Shown here: positions 41,644 through 50,582 of the stretch, piece after piece
Layout: each line of letters starts with the position of its first letter
How positions within the stretch are numbered: position 1 is the stretch's first letter
Source: GCA-002050365 sp038235165
GTDB lineage: Bacteria > Acidobacteriota > Blastocatellia > Pyrinomonadales > Pyrinomonadaceae
Assembly (NCBI GenBank): GCA_038235165.1
Contig: JBBSUG010000003.1
Span: 124,001-188,000 of the forward strand
Reading direction: 5' to 3'
Length of the DNA stretch: 64,000 nt
Program-made: the position numbers and the translations under genes
Notes under the pieces: generated by a model
Databases searched by the model: none
Seen by the model: only the letters and a program-made list of their open reading frames with translations
Told to the model about the DNA's origin: nothing

Positions 41644-41973
41644 ATGGACACGGAAAGCACCGAAAATGCCAAGAATTTAATGAACATCGAAGATTACAAA
41701 GATATATTTGAACCGTTTGAAAGACTCGTCGAAATAGAGATTGGCGGCACCCGGCGCGAAGTTCCCGAAAATAATTCGCTTCTCCGGTGTTTCCAGTATC
41801 TTTCGATGGAAACCGTCTCATACGGCGATTTTTGTTGGAACGGCGAATGTGCCAATTGTCAGGTGTGGCTGGAAGACAGTGCTAAAGATAAACCCGTTTT
41901 AGCCTGTCGGACGAAGGTACGCAAAAATATGAAAATCGTCAAAATGTGTTCCGAAATCGAATTGGACACTTAA
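41644..41973 (+). CDS. 2Fe-2S ferredoxin-like protein
   Basis: A 109-residue protein with the plant-type 2Fe-2S pattern FCWNGECANCQVWLED followed by a fourth cysteine in VLACRTKV, that is C-x4-C-x2-C...C. The first 35 residues are acidic. It resembles the N-terminal iron-sulfur domain of succinate dehydrogenase-type proteins and small stand-alone ferredoxins. It is probably a one-electron carrier; its partner is not known. It is the last gene before the haem cluster. Confidence 0.8.
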   Translation: MDTESTENAKNLMNIEDYKDIFEPFERLVEIEIGGTRREVPENNSLLRCFQYLSMETVSYGDFCWNGECANCQVWLEDSAKDKPVLACRTKVRKNMKIVKMCSEIELDT

Positions 41974-42126
41974 CCAAAAAGGAGCGTAGGCGGCGGACAC
42001 TGCAAATTAGCGTTTCTATCTAAATAATTAGCTGTAATTATTACTCGCCGGATGGATTTGTGCGGCTCCATTTCATAAGATAATGGCAGGATAAAGTTAT
42101 TTTTGTTAGAATAGTCGGTCAAGGCA

Positions 42127-43443
42127 TTGATATTTGGTCTATTAGATTTTGTAATCAAGGAATTATTTAAGGTTTTGCAATTAGAAACACAAAAATCAGA
42201 TTTACAGCCGATATTATTTGCCTTCGGAGTAAATCATAAAACGACTTCGATTGAGGTTCGTGAAAAGATCTACGTCCGCGACGACGAAGTTCTTGAATTG
42301 CTCGGCAAACTCAAGGAAACGCTCTCGGAATGTATGATTTTATCAACCTGCAATCGGACGGAGATTTACGGCGTTCATCCGGCGGGCGAAGTTGATTTCG
42401 ATTTTTACAGAAAACTTTTGATTGATTTTAAAGACGCTTCGGAAATTGTTAGTGAAAATGATTTTTTCTCATTCATTTCCTGCGCCGCCTGCCAGCAGCT
42501 TTTTCACGTAGCGACGAGCGCGGATTCAAAAATCATCGGCGATACGCAGATTTTGCAGCAGCTCAGACGTTCTTATCTGACGGCGAAAGACGGCGATTAC
42601 ACGAGCAAAATTCTCGATCAGCTTTTGCAAAGGTCGCTGAAAATCGGCAAACAAACTTACACGCAAACGGCGATTCACAAAGGCGCGGTTTCGATCAGTT
42701 TGGCGGCGGTTGACCTTGCGCTGAAAACTTACGGAACGCTGCACGATAAAAATATTTTAATCATCGGCGCAGGCGAAACCGCCCGTTTGACTGCCGAATG
42801 TCTTTTGAAATTAAACGTCGGCAAGATTTCGGTGACTAACAGGACAAAGGAAAATGCCGAAGAGTTTTTGAAAGAGCTGAATCAATCTCTCGATTTTGAA
42901 AGCGAAGTGATTGATTTTGAAAATTTCCGCGATAATCTAAACGAAACCGACATCATTATCAGTTCGACGAGTTCGCCCGAATATATTTTGTTTGAGAAAG
43001 ATTTTATCAATCAGAATAAAAATATTTTCCTCATTGATATTGCGCTGCCGCGCGACATCGCGCCCGAAGTCGTTAATAATGAGTTCGTAACGCTTAAAAA
43101 CATAGACGATTTACATTCGGTCGTTGATGCAAATTTCAAAAAGCGAATGGCGGAAATGGCAAAGGTCAAAAAAATAATTTACCGCGAAATGGGCGATTTT
43201 CTCGTTTGGTATTATTCACAGCCGTTGCTTCCTGCTTCGTTCAAAGCGGGACAAAAACCCGATTTTGAAGCAATCGAAGAGATCAAAAAAATCAAAGAAT
43301 TTTTGGCGGCAAACGCTTCGTGGTTTCATAAAATGGCGCGTCAAACCGATGTCAGAAACGAACTCGACGACCATAAAAATCTGATCAAACAGCTTTTTGC
43401 GATGAAAAATTCCGCGCTCAGTGAGGCAGGCGTTGAAAAATAA
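42127..43443 (+). CDS. hemA: Glutamyl-tRNA reductase
   Basis: Up to 438 residues. It reduces glutamyl-tRNA to glutamate-1-semialdehyde, the first committed step of the C5 haem route. Signatures are FGVNHKTTSIEVREK, the catalytic cysteine in LSTCNRTEIYG (about residue 75), the NADPH-binding ILIIGAGETARLTAECL and the SSTSSPEY segment, then the C-terminal dimerisation helix. The frame starts at a TTG at 42127; a TTG at 42175 would give a more usual N terminus. It opens the haem cluster and overlaps hemC by 23 bases, so translation is coupled. Confidence 0.95.
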   Translation: MIFGLLDFVIKELFKVLQLETQKSDLQPILFAFGVNHKTTSIEVREKIYVRDDEVLELLGKLKETLSECMILSTCNRTEIYGVHPAGEVDFDFYRKLLIDFKDASEIVSENDFFSFISCAACQQLFHVATSADSKIIGDTQILQQLRRSYLTAKDGDYTSKILDQLLQRSLKIGKQTYTQTAIHKGAVSISLAAVDLALKTYGTLHDKNILIIGAGETARLTAECLLKLNVGKISVTNRTKENAEEFLKELNQSLDFESEVIDFENFRDNLNETDIIISSTSSPEYILFEKDFINQNKNIFLIDIALPRDIAPEVVNNEFVTLKNIDDLHSVVDANFKKRMAEMAKVKKIIYREMGDFLVWYYSQPLLPASFKAGQKPDFEAIEEIKKIKEFLAANASWFHKMARQTDVRNELDDHKNLIKQLFAMKNSALSEAGVEK

Positions 43444-44386
43444 TTTTGTATTAGGCTCACGCGGCAGCGAACTCGCGCTCTGGCAGACAAACTACGTCAA
43501 AACAACGCTCGAACGATACTTTCCCGAACTAAATCTCGAAATAAAAATCATCAAAACGACGGGCGACAAACTGCTCGATGTCGCGTTGGCGAAAATCGGC
43601 GACAAAGGTTTGTTCACCAAACAGATCGAAACCGCGCTTTTAAACGGCGAAATTGATCTGGCAGTTCACAGTTTAAAGGATTTGCAAACTGTTCAACCGA
43701 CGGGACTTTGCATCGGCGCGGTGTCGAAACGCGAAAAGCCGAATGATGTTTTGATTTCCAAAAAATACCCTTCGATTGACGAATTGCCGAAGAATGCGAA
43801 AGTTGCTACAGGCAGTTTGCGGCGCAAAAGTCAGATTTTACACTATCGAAATGATTTGCAGATTTTCGAGATTCGCGGCAATGTGCCGTCGCGCCTTAAA
43901 AAGTTTGCCGAATCGGATTTGGACGCGATGATTTTGGCTTTCGCGGGCGTTCACCGGCTCGAATTGGACGAACACATTGCCGAAATAATTCCGTTCAAAA
44001 TAATGCTTCCGGCAGTCGGACAAGGCGCGATGGCGATTGAAATCCGCGAAGATGATGCGGAATTGAACAAAATAATACAGGTTCTAAATGACGAAGAAAC
44101 GCGCTTTTGCATTACGGCGGAACGCGCATTTTTGCGAACTTTGGAAGGCGGCTGTCAAGTGCCGATTGGCGCGAATGCTTTTTTGCAAAACGACGAACTT
44201 CATTTGCAAGGATTAGTGGGAAATTTGAACGGCACAATAATTCTGCGCGATAAAATCATCGGCGCGAAAAACGATGCGGAAAATTTAGGAGAACTTTTGG
44301 CAGATATTTTAATCAGAAAAGGCGCGAATGAGATTTTGGAGCAGACCCGCGAAAAGGTTGAAAACACTGAGGAAGAAGTTATTTGA
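43421..44386 (+). CDS. hemC: Hydroxymethylbilane synthase (porphobilinogen deaminase)
   Basis: A 321-residue enzyme that joins four porphobilinogens into hydroxymethylbilane. It shows GSRGSELALWQTNYVK at the start, KDLQTVQPTGL, the ATGSLRRKSQ box and the dipyrromethane-cofactor cysteine Cys245 in GGCQVPIGA. The GTG start at 43421 overlaps hemA; a TTG at 43433 is an alternative. The stop overlaps the hemD start. A full-length member of the family, second in the haem operon. Confidence 0.96.
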   Translation: MRQALKNNFVLGSRGSELALWQTNYVKTTLERYFPELNLEIKIIKTTGDKLLDVALAKIGDKGLFTKQIETALLNGEIDLAVHSLKDLQTVQPTGLCIGAVSKREKPNDVLISKKYPSIDELPKNAKVATGSLRRKSQILHYRNDLQIFEIRGNVPSRLKKFAESDLDAMILAFAGVHRLELDEHIAEIIPFKIMLPAVGQGAMAIEIREDDAELNKIIQVLNDEETRFCITAERAFLRTLEGGCQVPIGANAFLQNDELHLQGLVGNLNGTIILRDKIIGAKNDAENLGELLADILIRKGANEILEQTREKVENTEEEVI

Positions 44387-45126
44387 TGGAAAAGATTTTA
44401 GTCGTTAGAGAGTTTGATAAATTCAGCGAAATTTTGACGGAAAACGGTTTTGACATCATCAACCTGCCGCTGATCGAAACAAAACCGCTCGAAGATTTAC
44501 GTGAATTTGAAGCGAAGCTCAAAGATATTACAAACTGCGACGGAATTTTTCTAACCAGCAAAAACGCGGCGCGGATTTTGGCTGACAAATTGCGCGAACA
44601 AAACATCAAATACGGCGGCAAAGTCTATGTTTTGGGCAAAAGCGGTTTCGAGATTTTGAAAGACGCAAATCTCGATTTGGTTTTTGATGAAACGGCAAAT
44701 ACGGCGGAAGAAATGCTCGAAGATATTAAGCCGGAAGAATTGAAAGACAAAAGATTGCTGTTCGTGCGCGGCGAAAAATCTCTGCGCGTCGTGCCGGATT
44801 TTCTGGCAGATTTGGCAAAAGTTGATGAAGTTGTCGTTTACAAATCGCGCAAAATTGCGGTCGAAGCTGATAAGCTAAACGAAATTTGTCAGCAGCTTGA
44901 AAAAAGCGAAATTTCCGCCGCGTGTTTTTTCAGTCCGAGCGGGGCAGAAAGTTTTTTAGAGCAATTCGGCACGGAAATACTGCATCAAACTGTCATTGCG
45001 ACCATCGGAAAAACAACCGCCGAATTTTTTGAACGGCGGAATTTAGAAGTTGATTTCATTTCGCCGAAAGCGTCGGCGGAAAATTTTGCAGTTGAGTTTA
45101 TTGAATATTTAAGGGAAGAAAATTAG
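44386..45126 (+). CDS. hemD: Uroporphyrinogen-III synthase
   Basis: A 246-residue enzyme that closes hydroxymethylbilane into uroporphyrinogen III. The family is weakly conserved; visible signs are LIETKPLEDL, FLTSKNAARILAD, the FSPSGAESFLEQFG segment and ATIGKTTAEFFERR near the end. Its start ATG (44386) overlaps the hemC stop. Its stop codon TAG is the first part of the TTAGCCAC repeat word that follows, so the repeat insertion appears to have set the C terminus. Confidence 0.92.
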   Translation: MEKILVVREFDKFSEILTENGFDIINLPLIETKPLEDLREFEAKLKDITNCDGIFLTSKNAARILADKLREQNIKYGGKVYVLGKSGFEILKDANLDLVFDETANTAEEMLEDIKPEELKDKRLLFVRGEKSLRVVPDFLADLAKVDEVVVYKSRKIAVEADKLNEICQQLEKSEISAACFFSPSGAESFLEQFGTEILHQTVIATIGKTTAEFFERRNLEVDFISPKASAENFAVEFIEYLREEN

Positions 45127-45334
45127 CCACGAACAAACACGAAAAAGACGCGAAATAAAACAGAAAACGAAGAAATTTAGCCACTGATGCACACAGGTAG
45201 CCACAGATTTTTAAGAGATGAAGCAAATAAAATTCTTATAATTTTATCAAATCTTCATCCGTGTTCATCTGTGAAAATCTGTGGCTAAAAACTCTTCTCT
45301 TTTTCGTGTTCCTCTCGTGTTTGTTCGTGGCTAA
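45123..45334. repeat. Family-1 inverted repeat without cargo, hemD-hemE gap
   Basis: Perfect 20-bp outer arms, TTAGCCACGAACAAACACGA (45123-45142) and its complement at 45315-45334. Inside lies a second pair, TAGCCACAGATTTT and AAAATCTGTGGCTA. Words CACGAA and CACAGAT recur in both arms. No ORF lies within. Confidence 0.85.
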
Positions 45335-45345
45335 AAAATAATATT

Positions 45346-46386
45346 TTGGAAAATTCACTATTTATCAAAGCCTGCAAAGGCGAAAAAACGGAGCGAACGC
45401 CAGTTTGGATTATGCGTCAAGCCGGAAGATATTTGCCGGAATATCGGGCGATCAGAGCGAAGCACGATTTTATGACGATGTGCAAAACGCCGGAGTTGTC
45501 GAGCGAGGTAACTGTTCAGCCGATTGATATTATCAAGACGGACGCGGCGATTTTGTTTTCGGATATTCTGGTGATTCCCGAAGCGATGGGAATGCACCTC
45601 GACGTGATCGAATCGAAAGGTCCGGTTTTTGATGTGCCGATTCGGTCGGTCGAGCAGATTGATAATTTGAAACTCGAAGGTTTTATCGAACGGCTCGATT
45701 ATGTGATGCAAGCGGTGGAAATGACGAAGGAAAAGCTGAATAATCGCATTCCTTTGATCGGTTTTTCGGGTTCGCCGTGGACGCTGGCGGCGTATATGGT
45801 CGAAGGGAAAGGCTCGAAAAATTTCGATATTATCAAGAGTTTTGTATATAACGAACCCGAAGCGGCGCATAAACTTCTTCAGCTTTTGGCGGATTCGGTC
45901 GTCGAATATCTGAATGCGAAAATTCGCGCCGGATGCGATGCCGTGCAGATTTTCGACACTTGGGCTTCAATACTTTCGCCGCACGATTTTGAGGAATATT
46001 CGCTGAAATATATTCGTTATATTTGCGATAACCTCGAAACAAACGGTGCGCCTGTCATCGTTTTTGCGAAAGGTGTCAGTTCTTATGAAAAATTGGCGGA
46101 ATTGAAATGCAATGTTCTCGGCGTTGATTGGTCGCGCAACATCGGCGACGTGCGCGAAGAGATCAGCGGCGTAAAGGGTTTGCAAGGCAATCTCGATCCG
46201 ACGGTTTTGTTCGCGCCGCGCAGTAAAATCCGCGAAGAAACCGAGCGTGTTTTACAAAGTTACGGCAAACACAGCGGACATATTTTTAATCTCGGACATG
46301 GCATCACGCCGAAAACTCCGGTTGAAAACACACAGTATTTTGTCGAATGCGTGAAGGAATTGAGCGCGAAATATCACGCGGAATGA
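45346..46386 (+). CDS. hemE: Uroporphyrinogen decarboxylase
   Basis: A 346-residue enzyme that removes four acetate carboxyls from uroporphyrinogen III to give coproporphyrinogen III. Signatures: WIMRQAGRYLPEYR, FSDILVIPEAMGM, IGFSGSPWTLAAYMVEG, and GHGITPKTPVENTQYFVE at the end. The start is a TTG at 45346. It lies between two family-1 repeat elements, so its promoter or translation-initiation context is partly repeat-derived. Confidence 0.96.
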   Translation: MENSLFIKACKGEKTERTPVWIMRQAGRYLPEYRAIRAKHDFMTMCKTPELSSEVTVQPIDIIKTDAAILFSDILVIPEAMGMHLDVIESKGPVFDVPIRSVEQIDNLKLEGFIERLDYVMQAVEMTKEKLNNRIPLIGFSGSPWTLAAYMVEGKGSKNFDIIKSFVYNEPEAAHKLLQLLADSVVEYLNAKIRAGCDAVQIFDTWASILSPHDFEEYSLKYIRYICDNLETNGAPVIVFAKGVSSYEKLAELKCNVLGVDWSRNIGDVREEISGVKGLQGNLDPTVLFAPRSKIREETERVLQSYGKHSGHIFNLGHGITPKTPVENTQYFVECVKELSAKYHAE

Positions 46387-46391
46387 GGAGA

Positions 46392-46476
46392 TTAGCCACG
46401 AACAAACACGAAAAAAATACGAACGATTTTTAAGAGAATTTAACTGCAAATAAACACAGATGAACACAGATGATTT
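46392..46476. repeat. Left arm of family-1 cassette (ferredoxin copy)
   Basis: About 85 bases with TTAGCCACGAACAAACACGA, then CACAGATGAACACAGATG. It is the approximate reverse complement of the arm at 46741-46820 beyond the ferredoxin gene. Confidence 0.8.
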
Positions 46477-46489
46477 TATTAAGATAGAT

Positions 46490-46741
46490 ATGAAATGGAA
46501 AACTGAAAAACATCCGTTGAACGCGAAAGGAAAATTTTACGTTGACCAAAAAATGTGCATTCTTGACGGGTGTTGTGAAACTGCTGCGCCAAATAATTTT
46601 GGTTACGACGAAAATACTGGTTCTGGATATTACGTTTTAAAACAGCCTGAAACAGCAGAGGAATTAAAGCAAATGCGCGAAGCGATATATTGCTGTCCGA
46701 CTGAAGCAATTATGGATGATGGTGACACAAACAATCAATAA
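46490..46741 (+). CDS. Small ferredoxin-like protein
   Basis: An 83-residue protein with cysteines in KMCILDGCCETAAPNNF and a later CCPTEA, matching the single-cluster ferredoxin (Fer4_13-like) pattern in which the second half supplies CCPTEAI. It is rich in Asn and Glu, unlike the Arg/Ala-rich neighbours. The frame extends upstream to 46460, but those codons are repeat-derived, so the ATG at 46490 is preferred. It is bracketed by the inverted arms 46392-46476 and 46741-46820, as if it were cassette cargo. Its electron partner is unknown. Confidence 0.7.
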   Translation: MKWKTEKHPLNAKGKFYVDQKMCILDGCCETAAPNNFGYDENTGSGYYVLKQPETAEELKQMREAIYCCPTEAIMDDGDTNNQ

Positions 46742-46820
46742 AAATCTGTGTTTATCTGTGTAAATCTGTGGTTAAAATTTCTTCTTTTTTCGTGTTTCTT
46801 TCGTGTTTGTTCGTGGCTAA
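46741..46820. repeat. Right arm of family-1 cassette (ferredoxin copy)
   Basis: About 80 bases with AAAATCTGTGTTTATCTGTG and ending TCGTGTTTGTTCGTGGCTAA. Complementary to 46392-46476 over most of its length. Confidence 0.8.
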
Positions 46821-46832
46821 AAAAATAGTTTT

Positions 46833-48221
46833 ATGAAAAATTTTGGCGAAATTGATATTGAGTTGCTGAAAAAGTTTAATCAGCCGGGACCGCGTTATAC
46901 TTCGTATCCGACCGCGCCGCTGTTTTCGCAGGAATTTACGGCAGCGGATTTTGAGCGCGAGATAATTGACACGAACGCGGGCGAAAACACGGGTGATATT
47001 TCGCTTTATTTTCATTTTCCTTTTTGCGAAAAACTTTGTTATTTCTGCGGCTGCAATATGTTGGTGACGAAAGACCGGACGGCGATCAGCGGTTATAACG
47101 ATTATTTGAAACGCGAGATCGAATTGATCGCGCCGCTAATTTCAAAAAATCGCCGCGTCGAGCAGATGCACTTCGGCGGCGGAACACCTTCTTATTTAAC
47201 GCCTGACGAAATTTTGGACATCGGAAATTTCATCAAATCGAAATTTAATTTTTGCGAAGATTTGGAAGCGAGCGTCGAGATTGATCCGCGAAATCTGACG
47301 CGTGAACATCTCGAAGCGTTTTGGGAGATCGGTTTTAACCGGACGAGCTTCGGTGTGCAGGATTTTAATTTGCAGGTGCAGGAAGCGATCAATCGTGTGC
47401 AAAGTGAGGAAATTACGCGCCAAACCGTGATTTGGGCGCGTGAACTCGGTTACAAAAGCGTCAATATTGATTTGATTTACGGGCTGCCGCATCAGACTTT
47501 GCCGAATTTTGCCGAATCGGTCGAAAAAGTGATTGACATCAGCCCAGACCGCATCGCCGTTTTCAATTACGCGCACGTTCCGTGGCTCAAAAAACATCAG
47601 AATATTATCAAAACCGAAGATTTGCCGTCGCCGGACGAACGCCTAAACATTTTAAAAATGACGATTGAAAAACTCGTCAGCAACGGTTACGAATATATCG
47701 GAATGGACCATTTCGCCAAACCGACCGATGATCTCGCCGTCGCGCAGAAAAACAATACTTTGTATCGCAATTTTCAAGGCTATTCGACCAAAGCCGGCGC
47801 GGACGTTTACGCCTTCGGACTGTCGGCAATTTCGCAGTTTCGTAATGTTTACGCGCAGAATTTAAAAAGCATCAAGGATTATTACACGCGCGTTGACGAG
47901 CGACTTCCGGCAACAAACGTCGGTTATCGAATGACTTACGACGACCACGTTCGCAAGGAAACAATCAATCAATTGATGTGTCATCTCGAAATTGACAAAC
48001 GCGGTATTGAGACAAAATTTGACATCAATTTTGAAGAATATTTTGCCGCCGATATTCCGAAATTGCAGACTTTTATTAACGAAGGTTTGCTCGAAAATGA
48101 CAAAGATAAAATCAAAATCATCGGCGCGGGAATTTTGATTATTCGCAATGTAGCGATGTGTTTCGATGCTTATTTGGAAAAAATGATGAAGGGAAAACCT
48201 GTTTTCTCGAAAACGGTTTAG
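46833..48221 (+). CDS. hemN: Oxygen-independent coproporphyrinogen III oxidase (radical SAM)
   Basis: A 462-residue radical-SAM enzyme that converts coproporphyrinogen III to protoporphyrinogen IX without oxygen. The 4Fe-4S cluster cysteines are in FCEKLCYFCGC (Cys65, Cys69, Cys72), preceded by FNQPGPRYTSYPTAP and followed by FGGGTPSYLTPDE. Length and C-terminal HemN domain match true HemN, not the HemW-like proteins. It lies between the ferredoxin cassette and the GxxExxY cassette. Confidence 0.95.
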   Translation: MKNFGEIDIELLKKFNQPGPRYTSYPTAPLFSQEFTAADFEREIIDTNAGENTGDISLYFHFPFCEKLCYFCGCNMLVTKDRTAISGYNDYLKREIELIAPLISKNRRVEQMHFGGGTPSYLTPDEILDIGNFIKSKFNFCEDLEASVEIDPRNLTREHLEAFWEIGFNRTSFGVQDFNLQVQEAINRVQSEEITRQTVIWARELGYKSVNIDLIYGLPHQTLPNFAESVEKVIDISPDRIAVFNYAHVPWLKKHQNIIKTEDLPSPDERLNILKMTIEKLVSNGYEYIGMDHFAKPTDDLAVAQKNNTLYRNFQGYSTKAGADVYAFGLSAISQFRNVYAQNLKSIKDYYTRVDERLPATNVGYRMTYDDHVRKETINQLMCHLEIDKRGIETKFDINFEEYFAADIPKLQTFINEGLLENDKDKIKIIGAGILIIRNVAMCFDAYLEKMMKGKPVFSKTV

Positions 48222-48229
48222 GAAGATAT

Positions 48230-48369
48230 TTAGCCACAAACAAACACGAAAAGACACGAAAAAGAAAAAGATAAATGAAGAAGGAAATTAACAAGTTTAA
48301 AGAGAGAACAAACTATCAGTCCAAAATACAATCTTAATTTCGTGAAATTTCGTGTTTGTTCGTGGCTAA
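48230..48369. repeat. Family-1 repeat, hemN-hemH gap (left arm and first right arm)
   Basis: Left arm TTAGCCACAAACAAACACGA (from 48230) and first right arm at 48338-48369 ending TTCGTGGCTAA. The left arm's internal AAACACGAAAAGACACGAAA is complemented exactly only by the more distant right arm at 48774-48806. Confidence 0.75.
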
Positions 48370-48374
48370 AAATT

Positions 48375-48749
48375 ATGGAAGAAAAAATAATTTACAAAGA
48401 CCTTTCGTATAAAATTGTCGGGTTGGCAATTCAAGTTCGACAGGAATTGGGGTTTGGTTTTCTTGAAAAAGTCTATGAAAATGCTTTGATTATTTTATTG
48501 GAAGAAAACGGAATTAAAGCTGAGCAGCAAGTTCCCATTAAAGTTCATTTTCACGGTCGCGTAGTTGGAAATTACATTGCCGATATTTTGGTTGAAGATT
48601 CGATAATTTTGGAACTCAAAACGGTCGAATCCATAACTAAATATGAAAAGGCGCAAACATTAAATTATTTGAAAGCAACAGGTTTGAAATTAGCAATTAT
48701 CTTAAACTTCGCCAAGGAAGGATTGAATCACGAAAGACTTGTTTTATAA
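48375..48749 (+). CDS. GxxExxY protein
   Basis: A 124-residue protein with the family motif in LGFGFLEKVYENAL (G-x-x-E-x-x-Y), followed by QQVPIKVHFHGRVVGNYIADI and LVEDSIILELKTVESITKYE, a PD-(D/E)xK-like nuclease fold signature (D...ELK). Function of the family is not established. The start ATG at 48375 lies just beyond a repeat arm; the frame upstream to 48342 is repeat-derived. It is bracketed by right arms on both sides, so it is probably cargo or a passenger of the repeat element. Confidence 0.82.
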   Translation: MEEKIIYKDLSYKIVGLAIQVRQELGFGFLEKVYENALIILLEENGIKAEQQVPIKVHFHGRVVGNYIADILVEDSIILELKTVESITKYEKAQTLNYLKATGLKLAIILNFAKEGLNHERLVL

Positions 48750-48773
48750 AAAGATTTTTTTTGCCTTGGTTTT

Positions 48774-48806
48774 ATTTCGTGTCTTTTCGTGTTTGTTCGT
48801 GGCTAA
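48774..48806. repeat. Family-1 right arm after the GxxExxY gene
   Basis: Sequence ending TTCGTGTTTGTTCGTGGCTAA, with TTTCGTGTCTTTTCGTGTTT before it. It is exactly complementary over 23 bases to the left arm beginning at 48230. Confidence 0.8.
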
Positions 48807-48816
48807 TAATTGATTT

Positions 48817-49821
48817 ATGAGTGAAAAAATCGGCGTAGTTTTATTAAATCTCGGCGGTCCCGACTCGCTCGATGCGGTTGAGCCGTTTCTTTATAATTTG
48901 TTTGTTGACCCGGATATTATCAATTTTCCGGGTAGTTTTCTGGTGCGAAAATGGCTGGCGAAACAAATTTCGAGTCGGCGGCATCCGAAGATTCAGGAGC
49001 AGTATAAACAGATCGGCGGCAAATCTCCGCTCAAGGAATTCACTCTCGGACAATGCCGTTTGCTGGAAATCGAATTGAATAAACGCTTTCCCGCCAAGGT
49101 TTACGCGGCGATGCGTTATTGGCATCCGTTTACCGAAGAAGTTTTGGACGAACTCGAACGCGAGGGCATTACGAAAGTTATTTTGCTGCCGCTTTATCCG
49201 CAATATTCGATGGCGACGACCGAATCGAGCGTTAAGGAATGGAAAAAACATCTCAAAATGCGCGACAGCAAAATCGAATGGAGTTTGGTTGAACATTATT
49301 ACGATTTTCCGCCGTATATTGATGCCTGCGTCGAGCGCATCAATCAAGGTTTGGAAAAATTCCCTGCCGACAAACGCGACGAAGTTGATATTTTATTTTC
49401 CGCGCACGGAACGCCGATGAAACTCGTCCGGCAAGGCGATCCATATTCCGGTCACATCTGCGAAACTGTCTGCGCCGTCCGCGAAAAAGGCGGCTGGAAA
49501 AACCCGCATCGCCTGTGTTTTCAATCAAAAGTCGGACCGCAAAAATGGCTCACGCCGTCCACGCCCGATACGATTGACGAACTGGCAAAAAACGGCTCGA
49601 AAATGATGCTCCTCGTCCCAATTGCCTTCGCCTCCGACCATCTCGAAACGCTTTTTGAAGTCGGTATCGAATTTCGCCACGAAGCTGAACACAAAGGCGT
49701 TGAACAATTTGAAGTGACGGAAGGTTTGAATTATTCACCGAAATTTATTGACGCGCTCGCGCAACTTGCGATTGAGAAAGCGGAAAATTTTGAGGCGAAA
49801 ATAGCGGCGGCGAAAAGTTAA
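48817..49821 (+). CDS. hemH: Ferrochelatase
   Basis: A 334-residue ferrochelatase that inserts ferrous iron into protoporphyrin IX. Signatures: GVVLLNLGGPDSLDAVEPFLYNLF at the start, the YRLLEIEL-type region, and the metal-binding histidine His197 in FSAHGTPMKLV. LLVPIAFASDHLETLFE near the end is also typical. It completes protohaem synthesis. It is followed 6 bases later by an unrelated AT-rich gene. Confidence 0.96.
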   Translation: MSEKIGVVLLNLGGPDSLDAVEPFLYNLFVDPDIINFPGSFLVRKWLAKQISSRRHPKIQEQYKQIGGKSPLKEFTLGQCRLLEIELNKRFPAKVYAAMRYWHPFTEEVLDELEREGITKVILLPLYPQYSMATTESSVKEWKKHLKMRDSKIEWSLVEHYYDFPPYIDACVERINQGLEKFPADKRDEVDILFSAHGTPMKLVRQGDPYSGHICETVCAVREKGGWKNPHRLCFQSKVGPQKWLTPSTPDTIDELAKNGSKMMLLVPIAFASDHLETLFEVGIEFRHEAEHKGVEQFEVTEGLNYSPKFIDALAQLAIEKAENFEAKIAAAKS

Positions 49822-49827
49822 AAGATT

Positions 49828-50556
49828 ATGGGCAGTTGTGAGCTAAAATATATTTTTGGCGATTTAGCCGAAAGTCTTCCGTTTGATCCGCGTGGTGAGG
49901 GAGTAGAATTGACGGCTGACAATCTTCCTGTTCTGCCGGCAAAAATTGAAACATCAAACCTGTATTTGACAAGAAGTTCTCACACTTATCATCCTTCATT
50001 CAAAATTGACAGCATTGGCTTTAACGCGCACAAAGAAACTTACAGATATTTGGGACTTCTAATTCTATCTGCGATTTTTCATCCACAACATTCAGAAATT
50101 ACCATCAAATTAAATCATCCAGAAACAGAAGTTTCTAATTTGGTTGTGGAATATTATCGTTCGGAGTTGGGCAAACTTAGCGGTGGTTATCACAAAAAAC
50201 CTTTCGCCTTTAAATATTATCCTGAGCTTACATCAAAACATCCTTTTGATAAATGTATTAATCCGCGAAATTTGCCTTGCTTTGCGCTAACTAATTTGGA
50301 AGATTTTGTAAATAGTGAAGATGATTGGAAAAACAGAGATACAATTAGAATTTCGGGCGGTGGTAAAACAGTTTGCACTGATGAAGGAATGATTTTGTTC
50401 GCCGAGTTACTTTTAAACGTCGGTTTACCGCAAAACGAACAAGACGAATATGCGCTGGAAGGAGAAAATGGTTTTCGTGGTGTCGGAATAAACAGCGCGG
50501 AAGCAATATTACTATTGCCCGGACATATTTTTTGGGTTGATGAACATTGGCAATAA
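49828..50556 (+). CDS. Hypothetical protein, 242 residues, between hemH and hemG
   Basis: A frame of 242 residues with no recognised domain, signal peptide or membrane helix. It is more A/T- and Asn/Lys-rich than the haem genes around it. The middle has IRISGGGKTVCTDEG and the C terminus FRGVGINSAEAILLLPGHIFWV. It starts 6 bases after the hemH stop, so it is probably translated from the operon mRNA. It may be an insertion unrelated to haem synthesis. Confidence 0.6.
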   Translation: MGSCELKYIFGDLAESLPFDPRGEGVELTADNLPVLPAKIETSNLYLTRSSHTYHPSFKIDSIGFNAHKETYRYLGLLILSAIFHPQHSEITIKLNHPETEVSNLVVEYYRSELGKLSGGYHKKPFAFKYYPELTSKHPFDKCINPRNLPCFALTNLEDFVNSEDDWKNRDTIRISGGGKTVCTDEGMILFAELLLNVGLPQNEQDEYALEGENGFRGVGINSAEAILLLPGHIFWVDEHWQ

Positions 50557-50582
50557 AGCAACCTTTCCAACTGAAATAAACA

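Noticed and set aside
45358..45870. A 170-residue open frame opposite hemE
   Set aside because: It is antisense to a clear hemE and has no motif; it follows from hemE codon bias.
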